NCBI RefSeq assembly: GCF_001039355.2
Contig: NW_019775413.1
Coordinates: 1,047,619 to 1,107,618, forward strand
Length of the DNA: 60,000 bases
Source: Lingula anatina
Taxonomy: Eukaryota > Brachiopoda > Lingulata > Lingulida > Lingulidae
Direction of reading: 5' to 3'
Part shown: positions 15,001-23,428 of the stretch, piece by piece
Numbering within the stretch: position 1 is the stretch's first letter
Layout of the letters: each line of letters opens with the position of its first letter
Notes under the pieces: model-generated
What the model was told of the DNA's origin: nothing
What the model saw: the letters and a program-made list of their open reading frames with translations, nothing else
Databases searched by the model: none
Made by a program: the position numbers and the translations under genes

Positions 15001-17039
15001 TGCAGCTTTATATTCCTTGTACTTTGTGAAATGAAGTCATTATACTCAGTGATTTGTGATATTCAACTCACCAGAGTAACATTTTCAATAAGATATGGAA
15101 AAAGTTCCATTTACAATGATTTGTGATTTGATGATTTTATTTCAAATGAACTGTTATCACTACCCCCCCCCCCCATGGGACCCTCAATCAATTACCAGTC
15201 TGAACTTTGATTTGTACTTGTCCATGTGAACGAAACCTCATATAAAATATACTACTTATTGATTTTAAGTACAATTCTTGAAAGTAGGGATCGCCATATC
15301 TAATCAGACCTAAGACTCACTCTCTCCACAAAACCTCCCGGTGTAACCTTGTGGACACACACAAGTAAACTGGCCTGGACTGCTGACACATGTAGCTCCA
15401 TTCACACAGCGAGCGCCCACACAGTTGTCTCTTGGCTCGCCAGGAGGGGCTGTAGAAAAACAAAAAACACACAGACTAATATTAGAATATACTAAAATAA
15501 GGACCTATCAACAAGCACGTTGGACAACGTACAAGAAGGGGCTGATAGGAAACAGCAACGTGCCATGCTACACTACTACACGTTGTTCAAGTTTCAGAGC
15601 CGACTTGGGTCGGCTTCCGCACTCCACTACATGCCTGCTTGAAGCGTATGAACTTCAGCAGTATTGGATTGGAGATAGCGGGCCAGATTACACTTAGTAC
15701 ACATTTTTAAACTATGTAACGTGTCCTTCTACAAAACCTCGAAGATACTAAACAAGAAGAAATATACACTCACGTATATTACATCCCAACACCCCATTCA
15801 CCGCTACACACTGCTGTGGGGCTTCACAAGGGGGGCGCGCTACAGCTGTGATGTTGGCTACACTAACGCATTTATAAGCCATCGTGCAGTCACTGCTCAA
15901 CCAGGATTCTCCAATCTGAAAAAAAAGGCAATTATTAAACTCGAGAAAACAAATTCACAGAATATCCAATCGTATAATACAAAGTTATTGTGGCTCTTTG
16001 AGAGGAGGAGAAGATTTTGAAAAAATTGTGGACTGATTTTGTTGAAATTTTCAGAAACAGTCAGGAATTGACCAAGTAAGAAACGATTAAATTTTGGGGG
16101 CAAGTTGACCTAATGGTGGTACTATCCCATTTACAAATAGGAGTTTTCTATTGCAATGAGAAAATAATTTAATGATTTAACACTTGTACAGATAGTTTAT
16201 TGTCTGCTATTTGTTTTACTTTTTGTTTTCATTGCATTCATTTATCTGTGCAGTTATTTTGTTATTTTAAGGGATGAAAATAAAAAAAATTCTAAAGAAA
16301 ATACACACTTTATGATAACCCCAGTTATCAGTGCAGCCGCAATCCATAGGTGCGACACACGCGCCGTCACTTTCCAACAGTCCGCCGTTGCAGGCACAGC
16401 CATCAGTCTTAGGCAGAAGACACTTGGGGTCCTTGGACGTGAGGTTGTGGCACGAGGAGTGACAGTTGTCAATTATCTCCTCGTACGGTGTTTGTGCCGG
16501 GCACTCTAGTGCTGAAATCAGAGATGATGATATTTTGTGTATTTCCTGTTTGGCTCATTGGTAAACCAAATATTATGATGTAAAAATCTAAAATTATGCA
16601 CATGTCTATCAGGTTAGCCTAACGGGTGTGCAGTTAAAGGATTGATACCTGTTATGTCGATATAAAGGTTGGTTGATATGTGATTTGAATATATGATAAT
16701 AAATGGAAGTTTTCTTAAACTTGAATGCAGTTTTATGTCATTTGATTAATGGCAGCGTTGGCGGCGGTGGCAACATTAAAAAGGAACCCTCTCTTTGTGA
16801 AAAATTTAACCCATTTTGTTCACACGCTCTCAGTTAGGAGTGCCACGTCCTGAATTCCATATCTCTATAGTGAATCTGCATCGTGATCACGAATCTCGAG
16901 GTTACGTTTCATTCAATGTATTTCATGTTTCATTTATGAATTTACAAATTTCCATTAAAGGTCGCAAGTACAGGTTATGTAATTGAGCATGATATTCATA
17001 TGGTCGTAACACATGAAGGTGAGGAACCATGAACTAAGA

Positions 17040-17082
<43 letters not shown>

Positions 17083-20000
17083 ATTTAAAAAAATAAAGGC
17101 TTTGTTTGTTAAACCTTAAAACATACCGCATAAAGACAGAGATCGCCATGTGTAGAAATGAACATCTTCTGCAGCGCACGCCCTTTGAGTTGCTTCAAAT
17201 ATTTCGCAGAAGACTTCTTTCGCTGTGGTCGAGTCTGGAAGCAGCTGGCAGACCTTCTGGATGCAGGCAGCTTTGTATTTAAGCAGTATTGTTGGGCTGC
17301 ACGGTATAAGGTGGTCTATTCTTGCACAATACGTTGACGACGAAGCCATGGTCGTTTCCTGTGCGCTGCACTGGAATTGGTCCATGTCACTGCCAGCTAA
17401 ACAACTAAAAGGTAGATAATGCAATTGTTGTTTGTTATGCTGTTGCCAACTCGTTATGTAAGATGACATGTACTTGTAATACATCCTTTTTCTAAAGAAG
17501 TGTCGTGTTTTTGTAGTGTGAAATAAGAATATTTTCCAAGTGTACAAATATCTTGATTGCACTCCAACATACTTTTTTTTTGCCAAGAAACAATTACTAT
17601 AGAAAGATAACATAGGTATGAGAGATCATCTGAAAAAATGTCCGCGGAAAACTGGGTGATAGTTCTCCTACAATTTTATGACTAAGAATAAATTGTACAT
17701 GTATGTGTGATACATGTATTGAAATGTAGTTTATTTCTTTAAAAATACTACTGATTGCCAGCGGGTCTGTATATGTAAGTAGTAGGCCTACCAGCATACT
17801 ATTGTATGCTTCCACACAGTCCGATAACCTACCCTGGAGGTCCCCCTACGACCCAGCTATTTCCCAGAGTATTACTCCTGACAGATATATCAGTCAATGA
17901 GGCCAGGTCTGTGCCGTTACTTGTTACCAGATCATCAGCCAGGATACCATTACAGTTACCGCATATACCACATGCGCTGCTTTTGTGTTCCTCGGGCAGT
18001 TCCACCTGAACGTAGTTGCGTCCATCTGTGAGGAGAAGTGTCCGTCCGTTGACTTTAACCATGATGTCCTTATTCGCCAGCCGGAATATGTTAAAGGTTC
18101 CAGTTAGAGAATTGCCTATATAAGGCAGCGTTTGAATGGTTTCTCCGTCGACCTAAAAATATACAGTATGTTACGTAAGATAACGTTGGAGAGATGTGCA
18201 TCTTTTAAAGTGTGGATTTTAAAATCGTCTGTCAGACCAAGCATTCATACGATAATTCATTAGATCAATAAACAAACAATTAAAGAACTTACAGATAAAT
18301 CTTTGTGAACGTTGTCCGTTGTGTTCTCCATCCTTCCTCTTCATCTTCCTCTCATGGTTTGAATTAAAATATATTAATTAGCTGATACCGCCTCTTAGTT
18401 TTGAATAGATGAATAGATAAAAACTCACCGACACAACCACGGGTTCCTCGTTCCTACTAATCCGAATTTTTCTGTCATTTATTTTTGCCTCAACGAATTT
18501 TACATCAACATCAACGTAGAAACTGCTGTCCACGCAGCTGCCAGTAAGCTGGTAGCGGCATTGGCCATTAAAGCCAAGAAGTATTCCATCATAAGTGTGG
18601 TAGTAGTGCTGTCCAAATGTACGGCAAATGCAAGATTCTGTGAATGAATAAAACATGCAGTTATAATTAATCGCTCAAGCGCATCAATTTGTATCAGACT
18701 TTCGATACTTTTTACCTAAGATCCAATATATAGGATCCAAGTTTTAACATCCAATTAGTCACTTCTTACCCTATTTATACATAAAACACCCCAAAACACT
18801 TTCTTATTCACTCTTACATGTAGTTTCTTTTCATTCTCGTTCAGAACCGCTATCAATAGTGTCGTTCTGATTCTGTCAGTGTGAAATGCATGAAGATTGA
18901 CATTTGTCTTTTCTCCATTGGTTTTCAGTTCTCTGGGGGCGGCGGGGGGGGGGGGGGTCATACAGTGTATGTCTGGAACCATGGAAATACGTCAAAAGGC
19001 TTAATCAAAAACAGTTGACACCGTTTTGTATTTTACGCGTACCTTCAAATCAGCGACAATCAAATCAAAAGAAAGTTTACTCGGGACATATAGTGTCGAT
19101 GCTAACTCGGGTTGTTTAGATGCTATCTCTAACCTGTACAGCAATTAAAGATCCTTGTCTATATGGTGTAAACCAACTTCCTATATGTCACTGACAAGAT
19201 TGAAAATACAATTTCACATTAATCTGTTTATCTACAGTAGTGATGTAACAATCTGTCGTAAATAATCCATTAATTTATTCGTTTAATTAAAAATGTTAAA
19301 TGTAAGGTAGACAACATTATGATGCAGGCCCGTAGCCAGGGGGGGGGGGGGGGGGGGGTTCGGGGGAGGGGGGGGTTCGAAAGAACCGCCCCTTTTGCTG
19401 GGAAAAGGTCCACTCTGGGTAAAATTTGATCTAGATACATGAAGTTTTTATGGGAAAAGGTCCACTTTTTCAGAAAAAGAACCCCCCTTTTGAAATTGCT
19501 GGCTACGGGCCTGTGATTATATGTAAAAATCCCAAAATCACATTAATGCAGAAAGGAAGGTATATCGCAGAGCAAACGAAAACTTCACTACTTTCTTCAT
19601 GAATATTTACAAGCACCGGCAGTCATTAGTGATACAGTATTACAGCACTAAATGTCAAGACAGTAAATGAAGAAGGATCGTTTTTGAGGACTTCTCTTCT
19701 ATGATTAAATAATTATTCCTCCGATCTTTTTCTACTCCGATACTTTTCCAATTTTCAATTTGTTGAATTGCAAAGATGTGAAGGCTGATTAACAATATAT
19801 CAATTAGTCCACTATTGAGTGGCTTTACCTACAAATCTGAAGAACTTTGAGTTGTTACACCGTATCAATTCAATTCAATTTATTAAACCTTTAAGCCCTA
19901 CGGCTCATCAGAATATAAAACCGTATCAAATGCCCAGTTTAAAAACTACAGGTGGAACAGTGTAAATGATGTAAACAGACCAAGAGATTGAATCATAGTG

Positions 20001-21263
20001 ATCAAATAATTTGATTATATTATTTTGAAATGAAATCACCTCCTAGATATTGGTTGCAATAATTTAGATTTGTTAAAAATCTGACAGCTGTCTTCCATCA
20101 TTTAGCCCAAAGCACATGTTGTAAATGGCATGACTTACCGGTTCCAGAGTTGAAGGATACAAAACACAAGTCAAGCGTTAGGTCAATTCTTTTAAGCACA
20201 ATGTGACCGAAGGAGTTTATTTTTCACACCGTCCCCACCTGTGCGAGATAAACAGCCCCGTTAGCATTGATAAAATCAGAAATGACCCCCCCCCCCCCGC
20301 CTTTCCGACTTTGAGGGATCTTGGTTTAAGACACCTGTCGAATTCCCAAGTACCAGTAGTGACCAGTGACCAAAGAGATCAGAGCACGGCCACTACGTAA
20401 AAAGGTGTCATGTATGTAATTTAACTAGATTGTTAAATCATGCGTTTCTTTCTTGAGATAACAACAATAATATGTATAGGCCTACGTTAACATACTAAAC
20501 ACGCTATATGATCGAGCTCAATAACAATTAAATTAAACAGCCCTTTTATTGTCTTAACTGGAAAAAATCAATTATTTTTAGAATTCCCATTATAAAAGGT
20601 GGTAATAGCGTTTTAGCATACACATGGGGGTGGGCATGATATTCAAAACATCGGCGTGGGGAGGGGGTGTAAAATCCAATTTCAATCAACCTTGATTTGA
20701 CTGGAAAACGCTGTTCGATTTGCTTCTTTATTTGACTTCACGCAGCTGCACTGTTAGCATAAGTATTTCGTTTGTGCAAAGAAAAAAATTAAATTAAAAA
20801 TTTAAAAACCTTGCTTATGCTTAACCATCTCCTATTCTGCAGTATTAAAGTCTCCCAATTAACTTCTGGTGTAATATCGATGCCGAGCTGCACCGAACGC
20901 AATCTTACATAAAACAACATCATTAGCTTTTTTAAATGTTAAAACATTTAATAATAAATACTATTAACTTCCAGCCTGTTAAAATCTTTTATCCCTTCAT
21001 TTTGAATTAGCAAACACTGCTCATGCTGATGCTCAGGGGAGGAATAACTTGTAATTTGCACACACAAGAAAAATGCACATACCTTTTTCGCACAGCGAAC
21101 CGCGGAATCCCATCGGACAATCACAATAGAAACCGTTGTCATTTCCTCGACAGATTCCCCCATTTTGACACGGCGTTTCTATACAATTAAATACACTTCT
21201 TTTGTTGTGCTCTGCCGATGTTGTATATACAATAAACAGTAATGTATAGATAGGAAACCGCAT
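1..21263 (-). CDS. Gene A: secreted VWD/C8/TIL/EGF multidomain protein (5' part of gene, spliced, runs off left edge)
   Basis: This is a spliced gene of 43 recognisable exons, about 2,104 codons in view. Domain order is signal peptide, EGF, VWD, C8, TIL, TIL-associated, EGF, EGF, VWD, C8, TIL, TIL-associated plus EGF, EGF, then 29 EGF exons. All junctions assigned have GT-AG borders on the minus strand and compatible phases. The last visible exon (336-449) ends in phase 1, so the gene continues beyond the window. VWD-C8-TIL modules are the building blocks of gel-forming mucins, VWF, zonadhesin and SCO-spondin, where they form disulfide-linked assemblies. By family it is an extracellular structural protein, and no specific orthologue is recognised. 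Gene B (32787-59979) has the same exon order and several identical exon lengths (142, 129, 117, 203 and 320 nt), so the two are tandem paralogues. Exon coordinates are predictions from ORFs and splice signals, without transcript support. Confidence 0.85.
336..449 (-). CDS. Gene A EGF array exon 29 (last in window)
   Basis: The exon encodes [20 protein letters not shown], then [14 protein letters not shown], a type-B relative distinct from the homogenised copies. Donor CAG|GTAAGA leaves phase 1, so at least one more exon must lie left of the window. Positions 1-335 are intron with no recognisable feature. Confidence 0.85.
559..923 (-). CDS. Gene A EGF array exons 27-28
   Basis: Exon 810-923 is type B ([10 protein letters not shown]) and exon 559-672 is type A ([12 protein letters not shown]). 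Two type-B exons (1138 and 810) are adjacent here with no A exon between them. The single N at 1015 in that intron probably hides the missing A exon. Confidence 0.85.
1138..2701 (-). CDS. Gene A EGF array exons 21-26
   Basis: The exons are A 2588-2701, B 2279-2392, A 2020-2133, B 1704-1817, A 1454-1567 and B 1138-1251, each 114 nt and phase 1-1. The spacing departs from 574, and introns diverge by small indels, so these copies escaped recent homogenisation. The A exon at 2588 has ILDY for VQDY, and the B exon at 1704 has CLSGFTG for CLPGFTG. Confidence 0.85.
2842..6141 (-). CDS. Gene A EGF array exons 9-20 (homogenised 574-bp A/B dimers)
   Basis: The twelve 114-nt exons are A at 6028, 5454, 4880, 4306, 3732 and 3158, and B at 5712, 5138, 4564, 3990, 3416 and 2842 (each start +113). 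Spacing between like exons is exactly 574 nt throughout. Several donors on the A exons are GTATGT (CTG|GTATGT) where outer copies have GTAAGT. The proteins are nearly identical copy to copy: A reads [19 protein letters not shown] reads [18 protein letters not shown]. Calcium-binding and hydroxylation consensus motifs are intact in every copy, so the array is coding and not decayed. Confidence 0.85.
2842..6141. repeat. 574-bp tandem repeat carrying an EGF exon pair
   Basis: Six type-A and six type-B exons keep exact 574-nt spacing. Copies differ by only a few substitutions, for example gatctag versus gatcaag near 4261, and gtaagt versus gtatgt donors. Introns and exons are equally conserved, which points to recent unequal crossing-over or conversion, or partly to assembly collapse/expansion. 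Confidence 0.9.
6282..7521 (-). CDS. Gene A EGF array exons 4-8 (alternating B, A, B, A, B)
   Basis: There are five 114-nt exons: 7408-7521 (B), 7160-7273 (A), 6847-6960 (B), 6594-6707 (A), 6282-6395 (B). Type B reads [12 protein letters not shown]...[14 protein letters not shown]; type A reads [15 protein letters not shown]...[14 protein letters not shown]. Small differences mark individual copies. The A exon at 7160 opens with GIDDC because its acceptor side carries GT instead of AT, and the A exon at 6594 has DSD for DPD. All keep frame and cysteines. Confidence 0.85.
7670..7783 (-). CDS. Gene A EGF array exon 3
   Basis: The exon encodes [16 protein letters not shown], then [14 protein letters not shown], a type-B relative that sits just outside the homogenised repeat. 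114 nt. The intron sequence just after its donor (AGTGACTGTTAT) is shared with the interrupted donor region of the exon at 9070. Confidence 0.85.
7869..7889. repeat. Poly-G run (21 nt)
   Basis: This uninterrupted G tract lies in the intron between EGF exons 8288 and 7670. It is one of many G/C homopolymers in the window. No function is apparent. Confidence 0.9.
8288..8401 (-). CDS. Gene A EGF array exon 2
   Basis: The exon encodes [16 protein letters not shown], then [14 protein letters not shown]. It is related to the type-A exons further along but diverged (IN for ID, an added sequon NYT). 114 nt, donor GTACGT. Confidence 0.85.
8707..8830. repeat. Fold-back (palindromic) element
   Basis: Two ~50-nt arms are imperfect reverse complements (arm 1 begins GAAAGTTTTCATTTATGAT and ends CCTGTTGAC; arm 2 begins GTCAACAGG and ends ATCATAAATGAAAACTTTTC). 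About 18 nt of loop separates them. This looks like a small fold-back MITE in an intron of gene A. Confidence 0.75.
8869..9065. mobile_element. MITE family M1, copy 1 (PIF/Harbinger-like, TSD TTA)
   Basis: The terminal inverted repeats start GGCTGTATTCCCAGAG and GACCCCATTTCCAGAG and continue into TTAGATCGATCTA-type sequence. The element is flanked by TTA at 8866-8868 and 9066-9068. Further copies are at 31383-31597 and, inverted, 49812-50026. A 3-bp TTA duplication and GG-starting ends are features of PIF/Harbinger MITEs; that superfamily call is an inference. This copy sits inside the donor of EGF exon 9070-9183. Confidence 0.75.
9070..9183 (-). CDS. Gene A EGF array exon 1 (calcium-binding type)
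   Basis: This first exon of the long EGF array reads [20 protein letters not shown], then [14 protein letters not shown]. It has the D-x-D/N-E/D-C calcium motif and the Asp/Asn hydroxylation consensus C-x-D-x4-Y-x-C. The exon is 114 nt, phase 1-1. Its splice donor has been invaded by a MITE (8869-9065) whose terminal base supplies the +5 G. Confidence 0.85.
9260..9416. repeat. 78-bp tandem duplication
   Basis: A 78-nt unit beginning ATGCAAATTTAGATGATCAC occurs twice (9260 and 9338), with two or three mismatches, plus a decayed start of a third copy near 9417. It lies in the intron between exons 9526 and 9070 of gene A. Confidence 0.85.
9526..9666 (-). CDS. Gene A exon 14: divergent EGF domain
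   Basis: The exon reads [20 protein letters not shown] then [19 protein letters not shown] and CDE. It is an EGF-like domain with a long C1-C2 loop. The equivalent in gene B is 53737-53889 ([19 protein letters not shown]). Its 141 nt fit phase 1-1; the donor is GTAGGA, weaker than most. Confidence 0.7.
9865..10376. mobile_element. TTAA-flanked non-autonomous DNA transposon, ~0.5 kb
   Basis: The left end reads TTAAAGGTACTCTAT, and the right end is its near reverse complement (ATAGTGTACCTTTAA). The element is flanked by or includes TTAA, the target used by piggyBac and Kolobok elements. Internal motifs (ACTGGCCAGTC, TTTGCAGGATATGTAGAC) recur in diverged form near 22490-22680, 25300-25460 and 28420-28590, so it is a dispersed family. 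No transposase ORF is present. Confidence 0.6.
10516..10720 (-). CDS. Gene A exon 13: TIL-associated segment + EGF-like domain
   Basis: After [16 protein letters not shown] (TIL-associated) the same exon continues into [29 protein letters not shown] (split here: [15 protein letters not shown], then [14 protein letters not shown]), an EGF-like domain of the nidogen/uromodulin type. The same fusion of two domains in one exon occurs in gene B at 54298-54514 and 46722-46908. Confidence 0.75.
11198..11409 (-). CDS. Gene A exon 12: TIL domain 2
   Basis: The exon encodes [37 protein letters not shown] and NECGCTDL, a typical TIL domain of the mucin/zonadhesin class. Donor TTT|GTGAGT, phase 0. The exon is closely similar to gene B exons 55864-56084 and 47481-47683 (shared GTACPNTCA core). 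Confidence 0.85.
11490..11774. mobile_element. MITE with TTCCCATAACC ends
   Basis: The left end CGTTCCCATAACCCTATTAG matches the reverse complement of the right end (CAATAAGGTTATGGGAAAGC). Interior sequence with GCTGATT and GGTCGATC motifs resembles a relic at about 24695-24795 and its duplicate near 27805-27905. It lies in the intron between the C8 and TIL exons of gene A. Confidence 0.6.
12109..12416 (-). CDS. Gene A exon 11: C8 domain 2
   Basis: The exon encodes [17 protein letters not shown], then [43 protein letters not shown] and QETGCG, the C8 cysteine order. An N-glycosylation sequon NDT is present. Phase 2 in, phase 1 out. Confidence 0.85.
13006..13313 (-). CDS. Gene A exon 10: VWD domain 2, C-terminal half
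   Basis: The exon starts [15 protein letters not shown], contains [16 protein letters not shown] and the [15 protein letters not shown] signature (CxxC plus acidic calcium loop), and ends DEEFLT. Phase 0 in, phase 2 out at CAC|GTTAGT. That donor is slightly unusual (GTTAG). Confidence 0.85.
13755..14023 (-). CDS. Gene A exon 9: VWD domain 2, N-terminal half
   Basis: The exon reads [20 protein letters not shown] then [14 protein letters not shown], a clear VWD start. The cleavage-type motif is GDPT rather than GDPH. The segment [18 protein letters not shown] closes the exon in phase 0 at TAT|GTAAGT. Confidence 0.85.
14691..14807 (-). CDS. Gene A exon 8: EGF domain
   Basis: [18 protein letters not shown] then [13 protein letters not shown] forms an EGF domain. 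C1-C2 spacing is longer than in the downstream array. It is 117 nt, phase 1-1, equivalent to gene B exon 58556-58672 ([18 protein letters not shown]). Confidence 0.8.
15321..15449 (-). CDS. Gene A exon 7: EGF domain
   Basis: [20 protein letters not shown] followed by [12 protein letters not shown] gives the six-cysteine EGF pattern, with no calcium-binding D-x-D/N motif before the first cysteine. The 129-nt exon is phase 1-1 and matches gene B exon 59400-59528 in length and position. Confidence 0.8.
15774..15915 (-). CDS. Gene A exon 6: TIL-associated (VWC-like) segment
   Basis: The exon encodes [16 protein letters not shown] and then [16 protein letters not shown], the short E domain that follows TIL in VWD modules (W...DC..xxxC). 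It is 142 nt, phase 0 to 1, and is directly superimposable on gene B exon 59838-59979 ([16 protein letters not shown]). Confidence 0.75.
16015..16130. repeat. Diverged copy of a dispersed repeat (GATTTTGATGAAATTTTCAG family)
   Basis: The stretch GGACTGATTTTGTTGAAATTTTCAG and what follows parallels the better copies at 23821-23995 and 26937-27115 (GGACCGATTTTGATGAAATTTTCAGG is split there by few mismatches). It is an intronic relic with no coding potential. Confidence 0.5.
16309..16511 (-). CDS. Gene A exon 5: TIL domain 1
   Basis: This trypsin-inhibitor-like cysteine-rich domain reads [20 protein letters not shown], later [16 protein letters not shown], and ends [11 protein letters not shown]. 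It contains about ten cysteines in the TIL order. In VWD-C8-TIL modules this domain is structural, not a protease inhibitor. The donor is GTGTGT, a less common +3 to +5 context. Length 203 nt, equal to gene B exon 47481-47683. Confidence 0.8.
17041..17080. repeat. (CA)20 microsatellite
   Basis: Perfect CA dinucleotide repeat, just upstream in + coordinates of the C8 exon donor at 17127, within an intron of gene A. Confidence 0.95.
17127..17389 (-). CDS. Gene A exon 4: C8 domain 1
   Basis: The exon encodes a C8 domain with cysteines in the family order: [37 protein letters not shown]8 follows VWD in mucins and VWF and helps form intermolecular disulfides. The acceptor is ambiguous. The AG just before 17389 restores phase 2 with the previous exon, whereas the stronger-looking acceptor (exon end 17396) would read into a stop after the preceding donor. 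I therefore chose 17389. Donor GCG|GTATGT, phase 1. Confidence 0.7.
17833..18152 (-). CDS. Gene A exon 3: VWD domain 1, C-terminal half
   Basis: The exon starts [11 protein letters not shown] after a TTTTTAG acceptor. It contains the diagnostic CGICGNCNG motif, the CxxC of VWD domains, followed by an acidic calcium-binding loop (ILADDL). Length is 320 nt, identical to the matching exon of gene B (57352-57671). Phase 0 in, phase 2 out (CCAGG|GTAGGT). Confidence 0.8.
18429..18637 (-). CDS. Gene A exon 2: VWD domain 1, N-terminal half
   Basis: The exon encodes [18 protein letters not shown] followed by [16 protein letters not shown], the start of a von Willebrand type D domain: CxC, a Y-x-T-Y/F-D-G calcium-site strand, then the F-x-G-x-C motif. 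The canonical GDPH stretch is replaced by FGQH, so mucin-type Asp-Pro self-cleavage is not expected. Phase 1 in, phase 0 out (TCG|GTGAGT). Confidence 0.8.
18638..21082 (-). other. Gene A intron 1 (2.4 kb)
   Basis: This is the longest intron of gene A. It contains poly-G/poly-C runs (about 18939-18957, 19341-19357, 20286-20298), a TIR element at 19325-19513, and an A+T-rich retroposon-like tail near 19862-19925 where the AATTG motif is repeated. ORFs inside it (for example 20203-20400) lack any recognisable domain. I see no additional exon. Confidence 0.6.
19325..19513. mobile_element. TIR element with CAGGCCCGTAGCCAG ends
   Basis: The left end CAGGCCCGTAGCCAG is an exact inverted match of the right end CTGGCTACGGGCCTG, followed internally by long G runs and a duplicated GGGAAAAGGTCCAC motif. 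Ends of this kind occur on hAT-type MITEs. Flanks TGATG and TGATT match at four of five positions, so the duplication is unproven. Confidence 0.65.
21083..21263 (-). CDS. Gene A exon 1: signal peptide + EGF domain
   Basis: The exon opens with [17 protein letters not shown], a short basic residue, hydrophobic core and small residues typical of a secretory signal peptide, with likely cleavage after TTSA. An EGF domain follows, with all six cysteines ([12 protein letters not shown]... to [12 protein letters not shown]). The exon ends in phase 1 at AAAAG|GTATGT and joins the VWD exon at 18637 to give CEKESCIC. Signal peptide and EGF share one exon. The ATG was chosen because it is the only one placing a signal peptide directly before the domain, and a TATA-like box lies 76 bp upstream. 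Confidence 0.8.
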
Positions 21264-21338
21264 GTTCCCCCCCTAATTACCACACAGACGTCAGGCACCA
21301 ATCACAGAAAATAAGTGCACTTTGCCATTTGTGTGTGG

Positions 21339-21345
21339 CTTTATA
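21339..21345 (-). promoter_or_regulatory. TATA-like box upstream of gene A
   Basis: The minus strand reads TATAAAG here, 76 bp upstream of the proposed ATG at 21263. A TATA box at this spacing would put transcription start near 21310 and give a 5' UTR of about 50 nt. This is a motif match only; TATA-like strings are frequent in A+T-rich DNA. Confidence 0.4.
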
Positions 21346-21347
21346 AC

Positions 21348-23428
21348 TTTTTGCCGGTGTTTGTGATTCAAATTTCACCAGTGACATATTTTTCCCAAGC
21401 AAGGGCCGGAAACTTTATTGGAATGTCACCAGGCGCATGGGTATGGTGATTATATTAATTACGTATTCTGAATTTTATCCGTGATGTTTGTACTGTTTGA
21501 GACAGACATGGAATGATATATCATTCACTCGGACACGTTCACGCCTCTCGACATTTACGATAGTCTTATTGTAAAGTGATACATCAGAAATGGCTGTCAT
21601 AATATCAAACGAAAGTATTCAACGTATTTGTCGAAAAAACCGAGCTTACTAGCACTTTGGAACCAACTGAGAAATGTTTTCCAATAGACATTGTCGGGGG
21701 CGGATCTATCCATTTAAAACTGACGCCATGTCAAGTTAATTAGTCAGTTAATAAGGAAATTTGTCGGATTAATTATCATGATAGTACACAAGGTATATTA
21801 TATATCATTATTCGAAATAACCATAATTACTTGCAATACTTTAAGTCCTATGAACTGACTATATAACATAATCAACAATCTCAACTGCGGTTTCAGTGGT
21901 TTATGCACTTCAATTTTCTTACGTATTTGAGGATTTCTTGACACAAGACTTACATGTTTACTCGAACCAAATTTTAGTATTTTATGCAAACTTTTGACCC
22001 CATCATACATGTCTTATGATGGGTCCAAGCTGTATACAGAAAAAAATTAGGAATTGGTAACAAGAATGAAGGGTGGAAAAGTGCAAATTTAACGTGGGTG
22101 CGCATCTCGAACAACTATTGCAGCGCATTCATAATAGAAGATCCAAGGATCTTCTGATCCACGGATCAAATATGGCGGACCCTTCATAAAAGAAGAGCCG
22201 ACTAATCCTCTGATATATTTGAAGTTATACATTTATTCTGTTGTATATACGTATCCATTTGTTTTATTTATTAACTTATTTAATTTTGTGGAGAGCATTT
22301 AATGCTTCCAGCGCTTTGCCTCCATTTCTTTCGAATAAACGTTGTTAAAATAAAAAATCCGCTGATTGTCTCCCCGCCTCCACATTACTGTTGCTGTACG
22401 AGAGCAACTAGTTAAACCTTGGGGAAAAAAATATTTCCTTCTCAAGAAGCATTGCTCTGCCCATCCCTGATAAGTTAATTTCTAAAATGACTGGCCAGTC
22501 CCTAAGACCGCCATGTCTTCCTGTACATTTCAGAGTTTATTTGAGGATTTTATTAGGGTTTTTTTTCGTCTCAGTTAAAAAAGATAAGTAACTCTGCATG
22601 ATGTGTGGACATGAAAATGTGACCTTGGTATTTTTTACGGATTGTATAGGCCTACCTTTTTTCTTTGTAACGTTAAAGCTTATGTAAATCTTAGTCTAGT
22701 TCCGCAATGAATGAATGAATTAATAAATATATAAACAGATAAATTTAACATCTAGGCAGATTTAATTTAATATTTCTTCATTCTCAACAACACACCAAAT
22801 AAATAAGACGCATTTTTGTTTTTATAAAATTATGTAATAAGTTAATTACCTACCTATCTAACTATTAAGATTCAAAAGTTAAAATAACTTAAATCTAAAG
22901 TTTTACAACGGTCTGGAGATGACTATACACTCTACACACTTTGATTGTGAAATTTATGTTTCAAATGCATGGCAAAAATCAAGCAAATATTACTAAGGAA
23001 AGCTCATAAGTAAACAGCCGGTGTGATATATCCGCCACGTATTTTACACATCTTTGGTTACCCGGTTCAAGGGATGAATGTTTGTTTATTCTTTATAATA
23101 AGTAAATGTATTTTGTGGCTTTGATAACTTATTCATTTTACTCGAGAACAACGCACCGCGCGTTCCCAACCCATAAACGCGGGCATATTTGTAAAAGCAA
23201 ACTTAATAAAAATTCATAATGAAATGTGTTGAAAGGAGGAATTAAACGAACATCAATAAAGTACGGACACTAATAAGCCATCAATATTTCATAGCTACGC
23301 AGCCCATATTACGCTCCGTATAGAGTACAGTTGCTTCTTAGGATACTTCTTCATGATTTTAACCTATACTTCATCTACACATATTAAGCACCCCAATCTT
23401 TACCCACGCCCCTTTTTTAAAATTCGAA
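21348..23428. other. Intergenic region upstream of gene A
   Basis: No gene is supported. The region is A+T-rich and contains a relic of the ACTGGCCAGTC repeat family near 22485-22680. Short ORFs on both strands (for example 21798-22010) show no domain or splice context. Confidence 0.6.

Noticed and set aside
15425-15697. 90-codon plus-strand ORF
   Set aside because: It starts inside EGF exon 15321-15449 on the wrong strand and continues through intron. No recognisable domain.
17390-17396. Alternative acceptor giving an AGSDMDQF start for C8 exon 4 of gene A
   Set aside because: It does not match the phase-2 donor of the previous exon and would create a stop. The AG at 17390-17391 keeps frame.
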